From NCBI GenBank assembly GCA_963739545.1, contig CAVUAT010000014.1, forward strand, positions 1,364,001 to 1,428,000: a DNA stretch of 64,000 bases. The letters are read 5' to 3'. This DNA is from CAVUAT01 sp963739545. Lineage in GTDB: Bacteria; Actinomycetota; Thermoleophilia; Solirubrobacterales; 70-9. Shown here piece by piece: positions 40,765 through 49,619 of this stretch. How positions within the stretch are numbered: the first letter of the stretch is position 1; each line of letters begins with the position of its first letter. The notes under the pieces are model-generated. The model had not been told where the DNA came from and did no database searches. It was given only the letters and a program-made list of their open reading frames with translations. The translations under genes and the position numbers were made by a program.

Positions 40765-41545
40765 CGGGCGGGTTCCTCCCTCCAGTCGACGACTCGGCGC
40801 TCGAGCAGGGCGAGCAGCCCGAACAGGCAGATCGCCATCATCGAGAGCACGGTGATGGCTGCGAAGGTGAGTGCCGTCGAGAGCTCGCCGCTCGAGACCA
40901 AGATCAGGTGGCCGAGTCCCTCGTTTGAGCCGGCCCACTCGGCGAACACTGCGCCGATCACGGCGACCGCGATCGCCACCTTGGCGCCGCTGAACGCGAA
41001 GGGGAGCGCCCACGGGAACTCGGCGCGGCGCAACGTCTGCGCGCGCGTGGCGCCGAGTGTGCGCATCATCTTGATCAGGCCGGGGTCAACCGAGCGCAGG
41101 CCGTCGAATGTGTTGACCGTGATCGGGAAGAAACAGATCAGCGCGATCAGCAGCAGCTTCGGGCCGATGCCGAACCCGAACCACACGACGAGGATCGGAG
41201 CGATGGCGACGGGCGGAATCGTCTGTGAGGCGACAAGCAGCGGATAGAAGGCGCGACGCATCGCCGGCCACAGGTGCATTCCGACCGCGAAGGCGAGCCC
41301 GAGCACGGCGGCCAGCACGAAACCGAGGACGACCTCGCGCAGCGTCACCCACGCGTTCTCAGCAAGCAGCTCGCGGTTCTCCCACAGCGCCTCGGCGATC
41401 TCGCTCGGGGCGGGGATCAGGAACGGCTTGATCGAGAACAGGTCAGCGAGCACATCGAACTGGGCCGCGGCCTCCCACGCGACGAGCAGGAAGGCGACGA
41501 CGGTCGCGGGCGCGGCGAGGTCGCGGATGCGGAGGCTCTCGCGCG

Positions 41546-41549
<4 letters not shown>
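40761..41549 (-). CDS. thiX: ABC permease of the thiamine-precursor transporter
   Basis: A 262-residue membrane protein with about six helices and the BPD-type coupling loop RTLGATRAQTLRRAEFPWAL (consensus EAA..G). Other landmarks are VASQTIPPVAIAPILVVWFG and VIGAVFAEWAGSNEGLGHLI, typical of SsuC/ThiX-type permeases. It overlaps the ATPase gene (41546-41549) and the binding-protein gene (40761-40764) by 4 nt each, so the three proteins are made together. Confidence 0.88.
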
Positions 41550-42343
<794 letters not shown>

Positions 42344-42346
42344 CGC

Positions 42347-42449
42347 TCCCTCCGCGCGCATTACCGCACAGGTTCGAAGGGTCAGCGCCGGGTGGCGATC
42401 CTGCTTGCCGGGGGCGCTATCTCAGCCCGCTTGCCCGCGAGCCCCCCTG
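42347..42449 (-). ncRNA. TPP riboswitch (thi-box) upstream of the ABC transporter
   Basis: The minus strand shows the full thi-box order: GGGGGGCTCGC, GGGCTGAGATAGCGCC, CTGACCCTTCGAACCTG, GCGGTAATGC and GCGGAGGGA. The final GGAGGGA (42353-42347) doubles as the Shine-Dalgarno of the ATPase gene, 3 nt before its ATG. Thiamine pyrophosphate should therefore repress translation of the whole operon. Confidence 0.92.
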
Positions 42450-42468
42450 TTTCAGCTTGCGCGGAAGT

Positions 42469-42874
42469 CTAGTCCTGCAGCCCCGAGGCATCGAGGGCGT
42501 CGGCGGGAGTGGTGAACAGCTCGGCTCGAACGATCTTGCCGCCACGGACCGTGTACAGGTAGCCCGTTTCGTCGTGGACTTCGGCTCCGCTGATTCGCCC
42601 TTTCCCGCGATGGGTTCGCCCTGAGGTAGACGAGGTCGCCGCCGCCGCGCGTTTCCTTGATGTCGAACCGGTAATCGGGCTCGAAGGTGGAGAACCAGTC
42701 GGCGAACCACTCACCCACCGCGTGGCGGCCCTTGAAGGTTCCGCCTTCGAGGAAGGTATAGGTATCGACGGCGAGCTCGACGTCCTCGGCGTAGTGCCCC
42801 ATCGCGCGCGGGAAGTCCCGCTCGTTCACAGCCGCGAACTGGTCGCGCACGACCTCGACGTTCTCCTGCGACAT
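42469..42874 (-). pseudogene. Frameshifted NTF2/SnoaL-like gene
   Basis: The N-terminal 70 residues (MSQENVEVVRDQFAAVNERD.. FDIKETRGGGDLVYLR) are in one frame. The C-terminal part (HRGKGRISGAEVHDETGYLY.. LFTTPADALDASGLQD) continues in the next frame, with the join near 42597-42626. Together they make one normal 135-residue SnoaL-like protein related to the gene at 19620. A one-base deletion, real or from sequencing, explains it. GATACT lies 7 nt upstream of the ATG (leaderless pattern). Confidence 0.78.
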
Positions 42875-42881
42875 CCCGCGA

Positions 42882-42887
42882 AGTATC
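42882..42887 (-). promoter_or_regulatory. -10-like box before the frameshifted SnoaL gene
   Basis: GATACT (within CTAGATACT), 7 nt before ATG 42874; it matches the box before the paralogue at 19620. Confidence 0.4.
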
Positions 42888-42909
42888 TAGGACAGGCACC
42901 CTCCTTCTC

Positions 42910-43023
42910 GTGGCGCCGCTCGTGATCGTCGCATGCGGGAACGCAGACGGCTCCTCGACCTCCGACGAGGAGGCGATGATCGAGACCGTGGACTTGGCGA
43001 ACGAGAGCTTCGCCGAGGGGTAA
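42910..43023 (+). CDS. Tiny lipoprotein-like ORF, probably a remnant
   Basis: The frame from GTG 42910 gives 37 residues: VAPLVIVACGNADGSSTSDE, then EAMIETVDLANESFAEG and a stop. It looks like a lipoprotein signal with lipobox (VIVAC) and the first few residues of a mature protein, cut short. The frame stays open upstream to a hydrophobic TLLLVAP. No partner sequence resumes it downstream in 43024-43192, so it is either a truncated relic or a genuine small lipoprotein. Confidence 0.35.
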   Translation: MAPLVIVACGNADGSSTSDEEAMIETVDLANESFAEG

Positions 43024-43192
43024 AGCAGCAGCCACCGCTTCTCGTGCGAAACGAACCGTCGCTTTGCATGGAAGCAGCACCGCCTGGAAGCTGGCCAGCG
43101 ACCGATTGACACCCTGCCGGGCCATGGATAGGGTCGCCCCGACCTGAGGGAGCAGCGGGCCCCAACCGGGCGAGCGACGAAAGGACTATTCG

Positions 43193-43456
43193 ATGGCTAC
43201 GTACGTGATCACCCATGAAGTGGACGATGTCGACCGGTGGCTGAGCTCGTTGAAGCGTGTTGAGGTGTTCGGGCCAATTGGCGTCAGTGTGCGGACCTTC
43301 TCGGACCCAAATGGATCCAACAAGACCGCACTCATCGCTGAGATCCCTGACATGGAGGCATTCCAGGAGCTCATGAAGAGCGACGCCGCGGCGGAAGCCA
43401 TGAAGCACGACGGCGTCAGGCCGGAGACGCTTCTCGTTTTGAGCGAGGGCCAGTAG
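43193..43456 (+). CDS. Small dimeric alpha/beta-barrel-like protein (ABM-like)
   Basis: An 87-residue protein starting MATYVITHEVDDVDRWLSSL, with FGPIGVSVRTFSDPNGSNKT, ALIAEIPDMEAFQELMKSD and a closing ETLLVLSEGQ. The order of strand, helix, strand, strand, helix and strand is that of small antibiotic-biosynthesis-monooxygenase-like or stress-response dimeric barrels. No catalytic residue can be pinned down. AAAGGA lies a few bases before the ATG. The 297 bp that follow (43457-43753) hold no convincing gene; they contain the hairpin at 43645. Confidence 0.68.
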   Translation: MATYVITHEVDDVDRWLSSLKRVEVFGPIGVSVRTFSDPNGSNKTALIAEIPDMEAFQELMKSDAAAEAMKHDGVRPETLLVLSEGQ

Positions 43457-43644
43457 GGCACTAGCCGCGCGAGGGCAACCGGCGCCTGTCCGGGTAGCGT
43501 CACATTCAGCAACTTGGACGGGACCCCTACGACGGCGCACGGTAGGACCACGGTCTCGAAGGTGGCTGACCCGCCGAACGGAGCGCGCGGCGAGAGGTTG
43601 GCAGTCATGGAGTCTTAGCCCGATCGACGCCGGCCACACTGAAT

Positions 43645-43684
43645 GCGGGCGTTCTTGACGCGTATAGGCGTCACCAGCGCCCGC
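43645..43684. repeat. Structured hairpin, member A of a dispersed pair
   Basis: GCGGGCG (43645-43651) pairs with CGCCCGC (43678-43684), and the inner TGACGC/GCGTCA stem closes a GTATAG loop. A related sequence with the same outer stem and TCACCA motif lies at 57620-57658. Confidence 0.5.
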
Positions 43685-43741
43685 GTTCGGCGAAGCCGCT
43701 GCATTCCATGCAACGCAGCACTGCGCGCGTCGTTCCCAAGC

Positions 43742-43747
43742 TAGCTT
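43742..43747 (+). promoter_or_regulatory. -10 box, leaderless promoter of the CYTH gene
   Basis: TAGCTT, then 6 nt, then GTG 43754; this argues for GTG 43754 rather than GTG 43748. Confidence 0.45.
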
Positions 43748-43753
43748 GTGCCC

Positions 43754-44206
43754 GTGGAGATCGAGCGCAAGTTCCTCGTCGGCGAGCTGCCCGACCTCGA
43801 GGGGACCGAGTCGGATGAGATCGAGCAGGGCTATCTCGCGCTCGGCGACGACGGCGAGGTTCGCCTGCGGCGGCGCGGGGCGCGGCGGGAGCTGACGGTG
43901 AAGCGCGGCGGGGGACTGAGCCGCGAGGAATCGGAGATCGAACTCGATCGCGACCAGTTCGACGCGCTGTGGCCGCTGACCGAGGGCCGCCGCTTGACCA
44001 AACGCCGTCACCGCATCCCCCACGGCGAGCTGACGATCGAGCTCGACGTCTACAGCGGCGAGCTCGAGGGCCTGACCGTGACCGAGGTGGAGTTCGAAAG
44101 CGAGGCCTACGCCGGGACATTCGTCCCGCCTGACTGGTTCGGAGACGACGTCACCGGCGACGAGCGCTATCGCAACGAGGTGCTGGCTACAGACGGGCCG
44201 CCCTAG
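43754..44206 (+). CDS. CYTH-domain protein (triphosphate tunnel enzyme family)
   Basis: A 150-residue CYTH protein from GTG 43754 (VEIERKFLVGELPDLEG), opening with the metal-binding ExExK motif. Charged strands typical of the tunnel follow: GEVRLRRRGARRELTVKRGG, ESEIELDRDQF, KRRHRIPHGELTIELDVYSG and VTEVEFESEAYA. CYTH enzymes hydrolyse triphosphates such as inorganic tripolyphosphate or make cAMP; bacterial ones of this size are usually triphosphatases. The next gene encodes a CHAD protein, the usual fusion partner, and a PPK2 gene lies 3.7 kb away, pointing to polyphosphate metabolism. Confidence 0.86.
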   Translation: MEIERKFLVGELPDLEGTESDEIEQGYLALGDDGEVRLRRRGARRELTVKRGGGLSREESEIELDRDQFDALWPLTEGRRLTKRRHRIPHGELTIELDVYSGELEGLTVTEVEFESEAYAGTFVPPDWFGDDVTGDERYRNEVLATDGPP

Positions 44207-44260
44207 GAAGCCGGCGCTCGCTCTCGATTCAGCGAAAGCGGATCGCACGCAGTCGTTCAC

Positions 44261-45361
44261 ATGATGTTGTCGTTTCGCCTGCGCGCGGCCGGGAACCTGA
44301 TGCGTATGCACCCCGATCGTAAGCAGCTGGAGAAGTCGGCTCGGCGGGCGCTCGAAGCGACCAAGCGGCAGGACCGGCGGCTGTTCGCCGCGGCGGCGGG
44401 CGGAGCGGTTGCCGCGGCCGCCGCCGCCGGCGCGGGGCTTCGGCGGCTGCGAACCGATGGCGAGCAGGAGTACGAAGGAAGGGCTGCCTACCGCCTGCTC
44501 AAGGGTGAGCCGGTCGCCGACGGGATGCGGAGGATCATCGCGGCGAGGGTCGACAACGCCCTGGCCGAGTTGCGGGGCGAGACGACTAGCATCCCGTCCG
44601 AGGTCGTTCACGAGGCGCGCAAGGACATGAAGAAGGCCCGCGCCGCGCTGCGGCTGGTCCGCGGCGAACTCGGCGACGATGTCTATCGCCGCGAGAACGA
44701 CCACTTCCGCGACGTCGGGCGCATGCTCAGCGAAATGCGCGATGCCGAGATCCGGGTCGAGAGCCTCGTGACGCTGATCGAGCGCTACGACCCCGCACTC
44801 GAGAAACGGTTCGCAGGACTCCGCGACGCCTTCGAGGCGGAGCTCTCCGAAGCGTGCGAAGGCGGCTCGGTCGAGCGCGCGATGGCGGAGGCCGCCTCGG
44901 CCCTGGCGCAGGCACGGCCGCGGATCGGGTCGCTGCCACTGTCGGAGGAGGGATGGGATGCGGTGGCGCCCGGCATCCACCGGACGTACCGGCGCGGGCG
45001 CAAACGCCTCGGTGTCGTGACCGAGGAGCCGAGCGCGGAGAACCTGCACGAGTGGCGAAAGCGGGTCAAGGACTTCTGGTACCAGCTGCGGATCGTGCGC
45101 GTCTTCAACCTGGACCTCATCGGCCAGCTGATCCGCGAGACCGACGACCTCGCCGACCACCTGGGTGACGACCACGACCTGGCCCTGCTCCGCGAGCAGG
45201 GAGCCCGACGCGTCGACGCCTTCGCCCAGCCCGACGACCAGCGCCTGCTGTTCGAGCTGATCGACCGCCGCCGCGGCGAGTTGCAGTTCGCGGCGTTCAC
45301 GCTGGGGCACCGCGTCTACAAGGAAAAGCCGAAGCGCTTCATCAAGCGGGTCGCGCGGTGA
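44261..45361 (+). CDS. CHAD-domain protein (polyphosphate-binding)
   Basis: About 366 residues; ATG 44261 is used but 44300 or 44306 may be the real start. A basic N-terminus and an Ala-rich hydrophobic stretch (FAAAAGGAVAAAAAAGAG) precede two four-helix CHAD repeats with conserved His and basic residues: PSEVVHEARKDMKKARAALR, FRDVGRMLSEMRDAE, then ENLHEWRKRVKDFWYQLRIV and DHLGDDHDLALLRE. CHAD domains bind polyphosphate through these positive surfaces and target proteins to granules. It ends KPKRFIKRVAR, and converges on the VWA gene with 12 bp between. Confidence 0.86.
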   Translation: MMLSFRLRAAGNLMRMHPDRKQLEKSARRALEATKRQDRRLFAAAAGGAVAAAAAAGAGLRRLRTDGEQEYEGRAAYRLLKGEPVADGMRRIIAARVDNALAELRGETTSIPSEVVHEARKDMKKARAALRLVRGELGDDVYRRENDHFRDVGRMLSEMRDAEIRVESLVTLIERYDPALEKRFAGLRDAFEAELSEACEGGSVERAMAEAASALAQARPRIGSLPLSEEGWDAVAPGIHRTYRRGRKRLGVVTEEPSAENLHEWRKRVKDFWYQLRIVRVFNLDLIGQLIRETDDLADHLGDDHDLALLREQGARRVDAFAQPDDQRLLFELIDRRRGELQFAAFTLGHRVYKEKPKRFIKRVAR

Positions 45362-45373
45362 CCTCGAAGTTCA

Positions 45374-46723
45374 TCAAGTGGACTCGACTCGCCGGCCGCT
45401 CGCGATCACGTTCACGAAGTTCTCGAGGTGCTTGGTCGTCCAGCATTCGAACGCGCCGTCGCAGTAGGGCTCGTAGGCGGCCATCACCGAGTCGCCGTAG
45501 TTCCAGTAGAGCTTCGGCTCCGGGTTGAGCCAGAAGGTCCGCCCGGCGCGGTCGGCGATCGTGCCGAAGGTCGAGGCGTGGGGCTCGCGGCCGTTGGTGC
45601 GAGCGTCGCCGAGCACGATCACGGTGGAGCGGGGGCCGAGGTCCTCGGTGATCACCTCGCCGAACTCGAGCCAGACGCGGCCGTAGTCGGTGTAGCCCGA
45701 GACGTCGGCTACGCCGCCCTCTGACGAGACACGCTCGGCGATGCGGCGGAAATCCCGCTCGTGCTCGAAGACGTCGGTGACCTCTGAGATCCGCTCGATG
45801 AAGACGAAGCTGCGCAGCTTGCGAAACGAGTCGTGGAGCGCGTGCAGGACCGAGAGGAAGAAGACACTGGCGCTCGAGACCGAGGTCGAGACGTCGCAGA
45901 GGACGTAGATCTCGGGCCGGCGCGGGCGCTTCGGGCGCGTGCGCAGTCGGAGCGGGACGCCGCCGGTCTCGAGCGATGCCCGCATAGTGCGGCGCACGTC
46001 GACGATTTGGCTGCTCTTGCGGCCGCGCTGCTCGTGGCCCAGTGTCGCTATCCGCTTCTTCAGCTGGCTGACGGCGCGGTGGACTCCGGCGAGGTCCTGG
46101 GACGGGCTCGTCGGCAGAGCGCGGTCGAGCTCGGCGAGCGGGCGGGAGGGCGGAAGCTTGCCCGTGCGCTCGATGGTCGCGCGCTCGAGCTCGCGGCGGA
46201 GCTGGCGTTCGAACTCGCGTATCCGATCGGGGTCGAGCGGCTCCTGCTCGCCGTCGGCGCCCTGGCCGCGGGACTGGAGACCAAGCCCGCGCCGGATGCG
46301 CTGGACGTCGACGCCGATCACCCCCGAGCGCTCGCCCTGCCGCCCGAAGGCGGTGATTGCGAGCCGCGCCAGGTCGCGCATCGCCGCGCCGTCGCCCGCG
46401 GCGATCGCCGCGCGGATGGCTTCGCGCAGCTCCTCGAGGTCGAGGCGGTCCGAGCCCTCGTAGCGCTGCTCGGCGATCTCGTTCTCGAGCGCGCCCGTCT
46501 CAGCGGCACGGAAGAAGTGGCGGTCGAACAGCAGCTCGAAGATCCGGCGGTCCTCCTGCGACTTTGCGACAGTGGAGGCGAGCGCCTCGCTGAAGTCGCG
46601 CTGGTCGGTCCACGAGACCTCGTCGAGCGCCGCGAAGGCGTCGAGGATCTCGGAGGTCCCCACCGCGACCCCCTCCGAGCGCAGGTCCTCGAAGAAGGCG
46701 AGCAGGTTCTCGTGCGTGCGCAC
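45374..46723 (-). CDS. VWA-domain protein of the CoxE type
   Basis: A 449-residue cytoplasmic protein with a C-terminal von Willebrand A domain. The MIDAS motif reads EIYVLCDVSTSVSSAS (DxSxS), with GYTDYGRVW and STVIVLGDARTNGREP as later metal-site strands. The N-terminal half is helical and charged (LLAFFEDLRSEGVAVGTSEI). CoxE-type VWA proteins work with MoxR ATPases as chaperones for enzyme maturation or metal insertion; the MoxR gene lies 5 bp upstream on the same strand. The client is not obvious. Confidence 0.86.
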   Translation of the reverse strand: MRTHENLLAFFEDLRSEGVAVGTSEILDAFAALDEVSWTDQRDFSEALASTVAKSQEDRRIFELLFDRHFFRAAETGALENEIAEQRYEGSDRLDLEELREAIRAAIAAGDGAAMRDLARLAITAFGRQGERSGVIGVDVQRIRRGLGLQSRGQGADGEQEPLDPDRIREFERQLRRELERATIERTGKLPPSRPLAELDRALPTSPSQDLAGVHRAVSQLKKRIATLGHEQRGRKSSQIVDVRRTMRASLETGGVPLRLRTRPKRPRRPEIYVLCDVSTSVSSASVFFLSVLHALHDSFRKLRSFVFIERISEVTDVFEHERDFRRIAERVSSEGGVADVSGYTDYGRVWLEFGEVITEDLGPRSTVIVLGDARTNGREPHASTFGTIADRAGRTFWLNPEPKLYWNYGDSVMAAYEPYCDGAFECWTTKHLENFVNVIASGRRVEST

Positions 46724-46728
46724 CGGCG

Positions 46729-47664
46729 TCAGCCTTGCGGCGCGCTCGGCTCGCCGGCCTCGGCCGGGGTCTCGCCGAGCTTGACCGCGACGCGCTCGGC
46801 GACGAGGTCGATGTCGGAGCGGTGCTTGACGATGATGCTCATCGAGTCCTCGAAGGTCTTGCGGTCGATGTCCTCGGCGCCGATCAGGAGCAGCGTGCGT
46901 GCCCAGTCGATCGACTCTGCGATCGAGGGAGGCTTCTTCAGGTCGAGCGCACGGACCATGTGGATCACCTCGACCAGCCTGCGGGCGATCTCCTCATCGA
47001 GGTCAGGGGTGTGCAGGCGCACGATCTCTAGCTCGCGCTCGGCCGAGGGGTAGTCGAGCCACAGGTACAGGCAGCGCCGCTTCAGCGCCTCGGTCAACTC
47101 GCGCGAGTTGTTCGACGTCAGAAGCACGACCGGCATTGACTTCGCGTGCATCGTTCCCATCTCGGGGATCGTGATCTGAAAGTCCGAGAGGACCTCGAGC
47201 AGCATCGCCTCGAACTCCTGGTCGGTCTTGTCGATCTCGTCGATCAAGAGCACCACGGGCTTGTCGGAGCTGATCGCCTCGAGCAGGGGGCGGGTGAGCA
47301 TGAATTCCTCGCTGAAGATGTCGCCACGCGCCTCCTCCCAGGAGCCCTCGGACTCGGCCTGGATTCGCAGCAGCTGCTTGCGGTAGTTCCACTCGTACAG
47401 CGCCTTGGCCTCGTCGAGGCCCTCGTAACACTGGAGGCGGATCAGCTCGCGCCCTGTGGTGCGCGACAGCGCCTTGGCGAGCTCGGTCTTGCCGACGCCC
47501 GCGGGCCCTTCGACCAGCACCGGCTTGCCGAGCCTCTGGGCGAGGAACGACACCAGCGCCGCCGACTCGTCGGCCAGGTAGCCGACCTGGCCCAGGCCCT
47601 CGCGCACTTCCGCGACGGACTGCGGCTGGGAGGCATCCGACTGCGGTTGGAGGGCGTCAGACAT
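46729..47664 (-). CDS. MoxR-family AAA+ ATPase
   Basis: A 311-residue AAA+ ATPase (Walker A EGPAGVGKTELAKALSR, Walker B VVLLIDEIDKTDQEFE, sensor-1 VVLLTSNNSREL). MoxR proteins act as chaperones with VWA partners; here the partner gene follows directly. The first 20 residues are a small repeat (ALQPQSDASQPQS). The ATG lies 8 nt after TATCAT, so the operon is probably leaderless. The start faces a divergent small membrane-protein gene. Confidence 0.9.
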   Translation of the reverse strand: MSDALQPQSDASQPQSVAEVREGLGQVGYLADESAALVSFLAQRLGKPVLVEGPAGVGKTELAKALSRTTGRELIRLQCYEGLDEAKALYEWNYRKQLLRIQAESEGSWEEARGDIFSEEFMLTRPLLEAISSDKPVVLLIDEIDKTDQEFEAMLLEVLSDFQITIPEMGTMHAKSMPVVLLTSNNSRELTEALKRRCLYLWLDYPSAERELEIVRLHTPDLDEEIARRLVEVIHMVRALDLKKPPSIAESIDWARTLLLIGAEDIDRKTFEDSMSIIVKHRSDIDLVAERVAVKLGETPAEAGEPSAPQG

Positions 47665-47672
47665 GGCCGCTG

Positions 47673-47678
47673 ATGATA
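47673..47678 (-). promoter_or_regulatory. -10 box, leaderless promoter of the MoxR-VWA operon
   Basis: TATCAT on the minus strand, 8 nt before ATG 47664. Confidence 0.45.
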
Positions 47679-47695
47679 GATCTACTCAAACACCG

Positions 47696-47701
47696 GATAA
47701 T
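47696..47701 (+). promoter_or_regulatory. -10-like box before the 47708 gene
   Basis: GATAAT followed by six C and GTG 47708. Together with the divergent box at 47673 this packs two promoters into under 50 bp. Confidence 0.4.
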
Positions 47702-47707
47702 CCCCCC

Positions 47708-47938
47708 GTGCCAATCGCAGACATCTTCCCCAACACCGTCACGCCCTACATCTCGCTGATGATCGGCGGGTTCTTCGTCGGGATCGTCGGCCACGTCTAC
47801 AGCAGCAAGTTCATCGTGGGCTTCGGGATCGCGATGATCTTCGCGGCCACCCTGTTGCTGCCGCTGGCGCTGATCGTGACCGAGGACGAGCCCGCGACCC
47901 CGTCCGAGAACCAGATACTGGCGCCGGGTACACGCTGA
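47708..47938 (+). CDS. Small two-helix membrane protein upstream of ppk2
   Basis: A 76-residue protein from GTG 47708 (VPIADIFPNTVTPYISLMIG). Two helices (ISLMIGGFFVGIVGHVYSS; FIVGFGIAMIFAATLLLPLA) and a polar tail (TEDEPATPSENQILAPGTR). A longer reading from ATG 47663 would overlap the MoxR start and is less likely. Its stop overlaps the ppk2 start (TGATG), so the two are co-translated. The function is unknown; it could tether or modulate the kinase at the membrane. Confidence 0.62.
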   Translation: MPIADIFPNTVTPYISLMIGGFFVGIVGHVYSSKFIVGFGIAMIFAATLLLPLALIVTEDEPATPSENQILAPGTR

Positions 47939-48729
47939 TGGCTGGGCGCCTCGACGAGGTGGATCTCAAGAAGAGGCTCTCGAAGAAGCAGGAGGCAGAG
48001 GGCCTGGCGCGCGCCTCCGCCCGCCTGGTGCAGCTGCGGCTGACGCTCGGTGGTCAGATCGGCGACAAGAGGATCGGCCCGCCGGTCTGCGTCCTGTTCG
48101 AGGGGTGGGACGCGTCGGGCAAGGGCGGCGCGATCAAGCGCCTGGTGGGCCCGATGGACCCGCGTCACGTGCGAGTCGTGCAGTTTGCCGCTCCGACCTC
48201 CGACGAGAAGCGACACCACTACCTGTGGCGCTTTTGGCCCGTCCTCCCCGGCTGGGGAGGGATGGCCGTGCTCGACCGCTCCTGGTACGGGCGCGTGCTG
48301 GTTGAGCGGGTCGAGAAGTTCGCGACGCGCGAGGAGTGGCTGCGCTCCTACGACGAGATCTTCAACTTCGAGCGTGCGCTCGCCGACGACGGCATGATCA
48401 TCGTCAAGCTCTGGCTCCACGTAAGCGCGGAGGAGCAGCTGAAGCGCTTCAAGGCGCGCGAGAAGAATCCACTGAAGGCGTGGAAGCTGACGGAGGAGGA
48501 CTGGCGCAACCGAGAGAGGCGCGACGAGTACGAGTTGGCGGTCGAGGACATGCTGGCCCGCACCGACCAGGAGCCGTTCGCGCGCTGGCACGTGATCGCA
48601 GGCGACTCCAAGCGCTGGGCCCGGGTCAAGGTGATCGATACGGTGATCTCCGACATCGAGGACGGGATGCGCCGGCGCGGCATCGAGCCGCCCCCGTCCG
48701 AGGAGCCCTCGGACACCGGAAGCAGCTGA
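47938..48729 (+). CDS. ppk2: Polyphosphate kinase 2 family protein
   Basis: A 263-residue PPK2, which transfers phosphate between polyphosphate and nucleotides. Walker A is LFEGWDASGKGGAIKRLVG, Walker B/lid is VLDRSWYGRVLVERVEKFAT, and the conserved HHYLWRFWPVLPGWGGM and KLWLHVSAEEQLKRF are in place. It follows a small membrane-protein gene with 1-nt overlap. With the CYTH and CHAD genes 3-4 kb away this marks a polyphosphate neighbourhood. Whether it makes NDP/NTP or polyphosphate cannot be told from sequence. Confidence 0.9.
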   Translation: MAGRLDEVDLKKRLSKKQEAEGLARASARLVQLRLTLGGQIGDKRIGPPVCVLFEGWDASGKGGAIKRLVGPMDPRHVRVVQFAAPTSDEKRHHYLWRFWPVLPGWGGMAVLDRSWYGRVLVERVEKFATREEWLRSYDEIFNFERALADDGMIIVKLWLHVSAEEQLKRFKAREKNPLKAWKLTEEDWRNRERRDEYELAVEDMLARTDQEPFARWHVIAGDSKRWARVKVIDTVISDIEDGMRRRGIEPPPSEEPSDTGSS

Positions 48730-48740
48730 CAGCTGACTTG

Positions 48741-49235
48741 CTAGGGGTCCCTGCCCTCGGCACGGTGCCGAAGCCCGGCGGCGATGATCACCAGCGCGCC
48801 GGCCATCGCCACGAAGATCCCGTAGCGCAGGCTGTAATCGCGCTCGATCAGGACGAGGTCGATGTCGAACTCGATGTCGGGGCGCTCGAGCATCCGGTAG
48901 ACGAGGATCAGCGCGATCCAGACTCCGGCGAGGACGAAGAGCGCCCACTCGCGCAGCGGCTTCGGCGGGACGTAGCCGCCGCCGACCCGCATCGCCAGGA
49001 ACACGACCGCGGCGCAGACGGCGAGGATCGCTCCCTCGGCGAAAGTGAAGGCGCCGAGCCCCGTCTGCACCAGGTCGCCTGCGACGGGGACCCCGTACCA
49101 GGGCAACAACAGGCTGCCGAGGATGATCGCGACCCCGATCACCACGAGGCGCTCATCGCCGCCGAGACCCCTGAACTCGCGTGAGAGCTCCCCGAGCAGC
49201 TGCCGGGGCGCCTCAGTCCAGCGGGCGGCGGCCAC
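48741..49235 (-). CDS. Four-helix membrane protein of unknown function
   Basis: A 164-residue protein with an amphipathic start (TEAPRQLLGELSREFRGLGG) and four hydrophobic helices (ERLVVIGVAIILGSLLLPW; AILAVCAAVVFLAM; WALFVLAGVWIALILVYRML; RYGIFVAMAGALVIIAAGL). The LLPWYGV motif after the first helix is seen in several actinobacterial integral proteins without known role. Its start lies 23 nt inside the end of the DUF2203 gene, suggesting coupling. Confidence 0.68.
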   Translation of the reverse strand: MAAARWTEAPRQLLGELSREFRGLGGDERLVVIGVAIILGSLLLPWYGVPVAGDLVQTGLGAFTFAEGAILAVCAAVVFLAMRVGGGYVPPKPLREWALFVLAGVWIALILVYRMLERPDIEFDIDLVLIERDYSLRYGIFVAMAGALVIIAAGLRHRAEGRDP

Positions 49236-49614
49236 CGAAGCCAGAGGTGAGGTCGTGCCAATGAGCGACGTCGTCCTCGCCGAACTCCCAGCAGAGGTAG
49301 ACCTCGCGGCCGTCGATCACGGCGGGGAAGTCGAGCAGGCCGCGATCGATGTCGCGGATCACGATCCCCGACTCTTCGAGCGCGCCGAGGAGCCTGCGTA
49401 CCTCGAGGAAGCCCTGACCGACCTGCCGGCCGGGATCCCCTCCGCCGTTGCCCGGCGCCGAATCCGACAGCGCCTCGTGGGCCTCGGCGTCGGTGAGCTC
49501 GCCCTTCGCGGCCTGCAGCTGCTCGATCAACGGCCGCAGCCGGGGCAGCATCGCGTTCGCCTCCTCACGGGTGAAGTGGCGCTGGTAGACGTGCGCTGAG
49601 GCGTCGTCGCTCAC
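49213..49614 (-). CDS. DUF2203 protein
   Basis: About 133 residues from GTG 49614 (VSDDASAHVYQRHFTREEAN). The family signature is complete: RHFTREEANAMLPRLRPLIE at the start, LLDFPAVIDGREVYLCWEFG in the middle and DVAHWHDLTSGFGGRRPL at the end. DUF2203 proteins are small conserved actinobacterial proteins of unknown role, with conserved His, Trp and Glu residues that could bind a metal. It is 5 bp downstream of the EVE gene and overlaps the next gene. Confidence 0.8.
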   Translation of the reverse strand: MSDDASAHVYQRHFTREEANAMLPRLRPLIEQLQAAKGELTDAEAHEALSDSAPGNGGGDPGRQVGQGFLEVRRLLGALEESGIVIRDIDRGLLDFPAVIDGREVYLCWEFGEDDVAHWHDLTSGFGGRRPLD

Positions 49615-49619
49615 GTCAC

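Noticed and set aside
42359..42361. ATG 42361 as start of the thiamine-transporter ATPase
   Set aside because: It lies inside the conserved TAATG of the TPP aptamer and has no Shine-Dalgarno; ATG 42343 does.
42887..45310. 807-codon minus-strand frame across the CYTH and CHAD genes
   Set aside because: It covers two genes with clear motifs on the plus strand and an intergenic region; low-complexity shadow.
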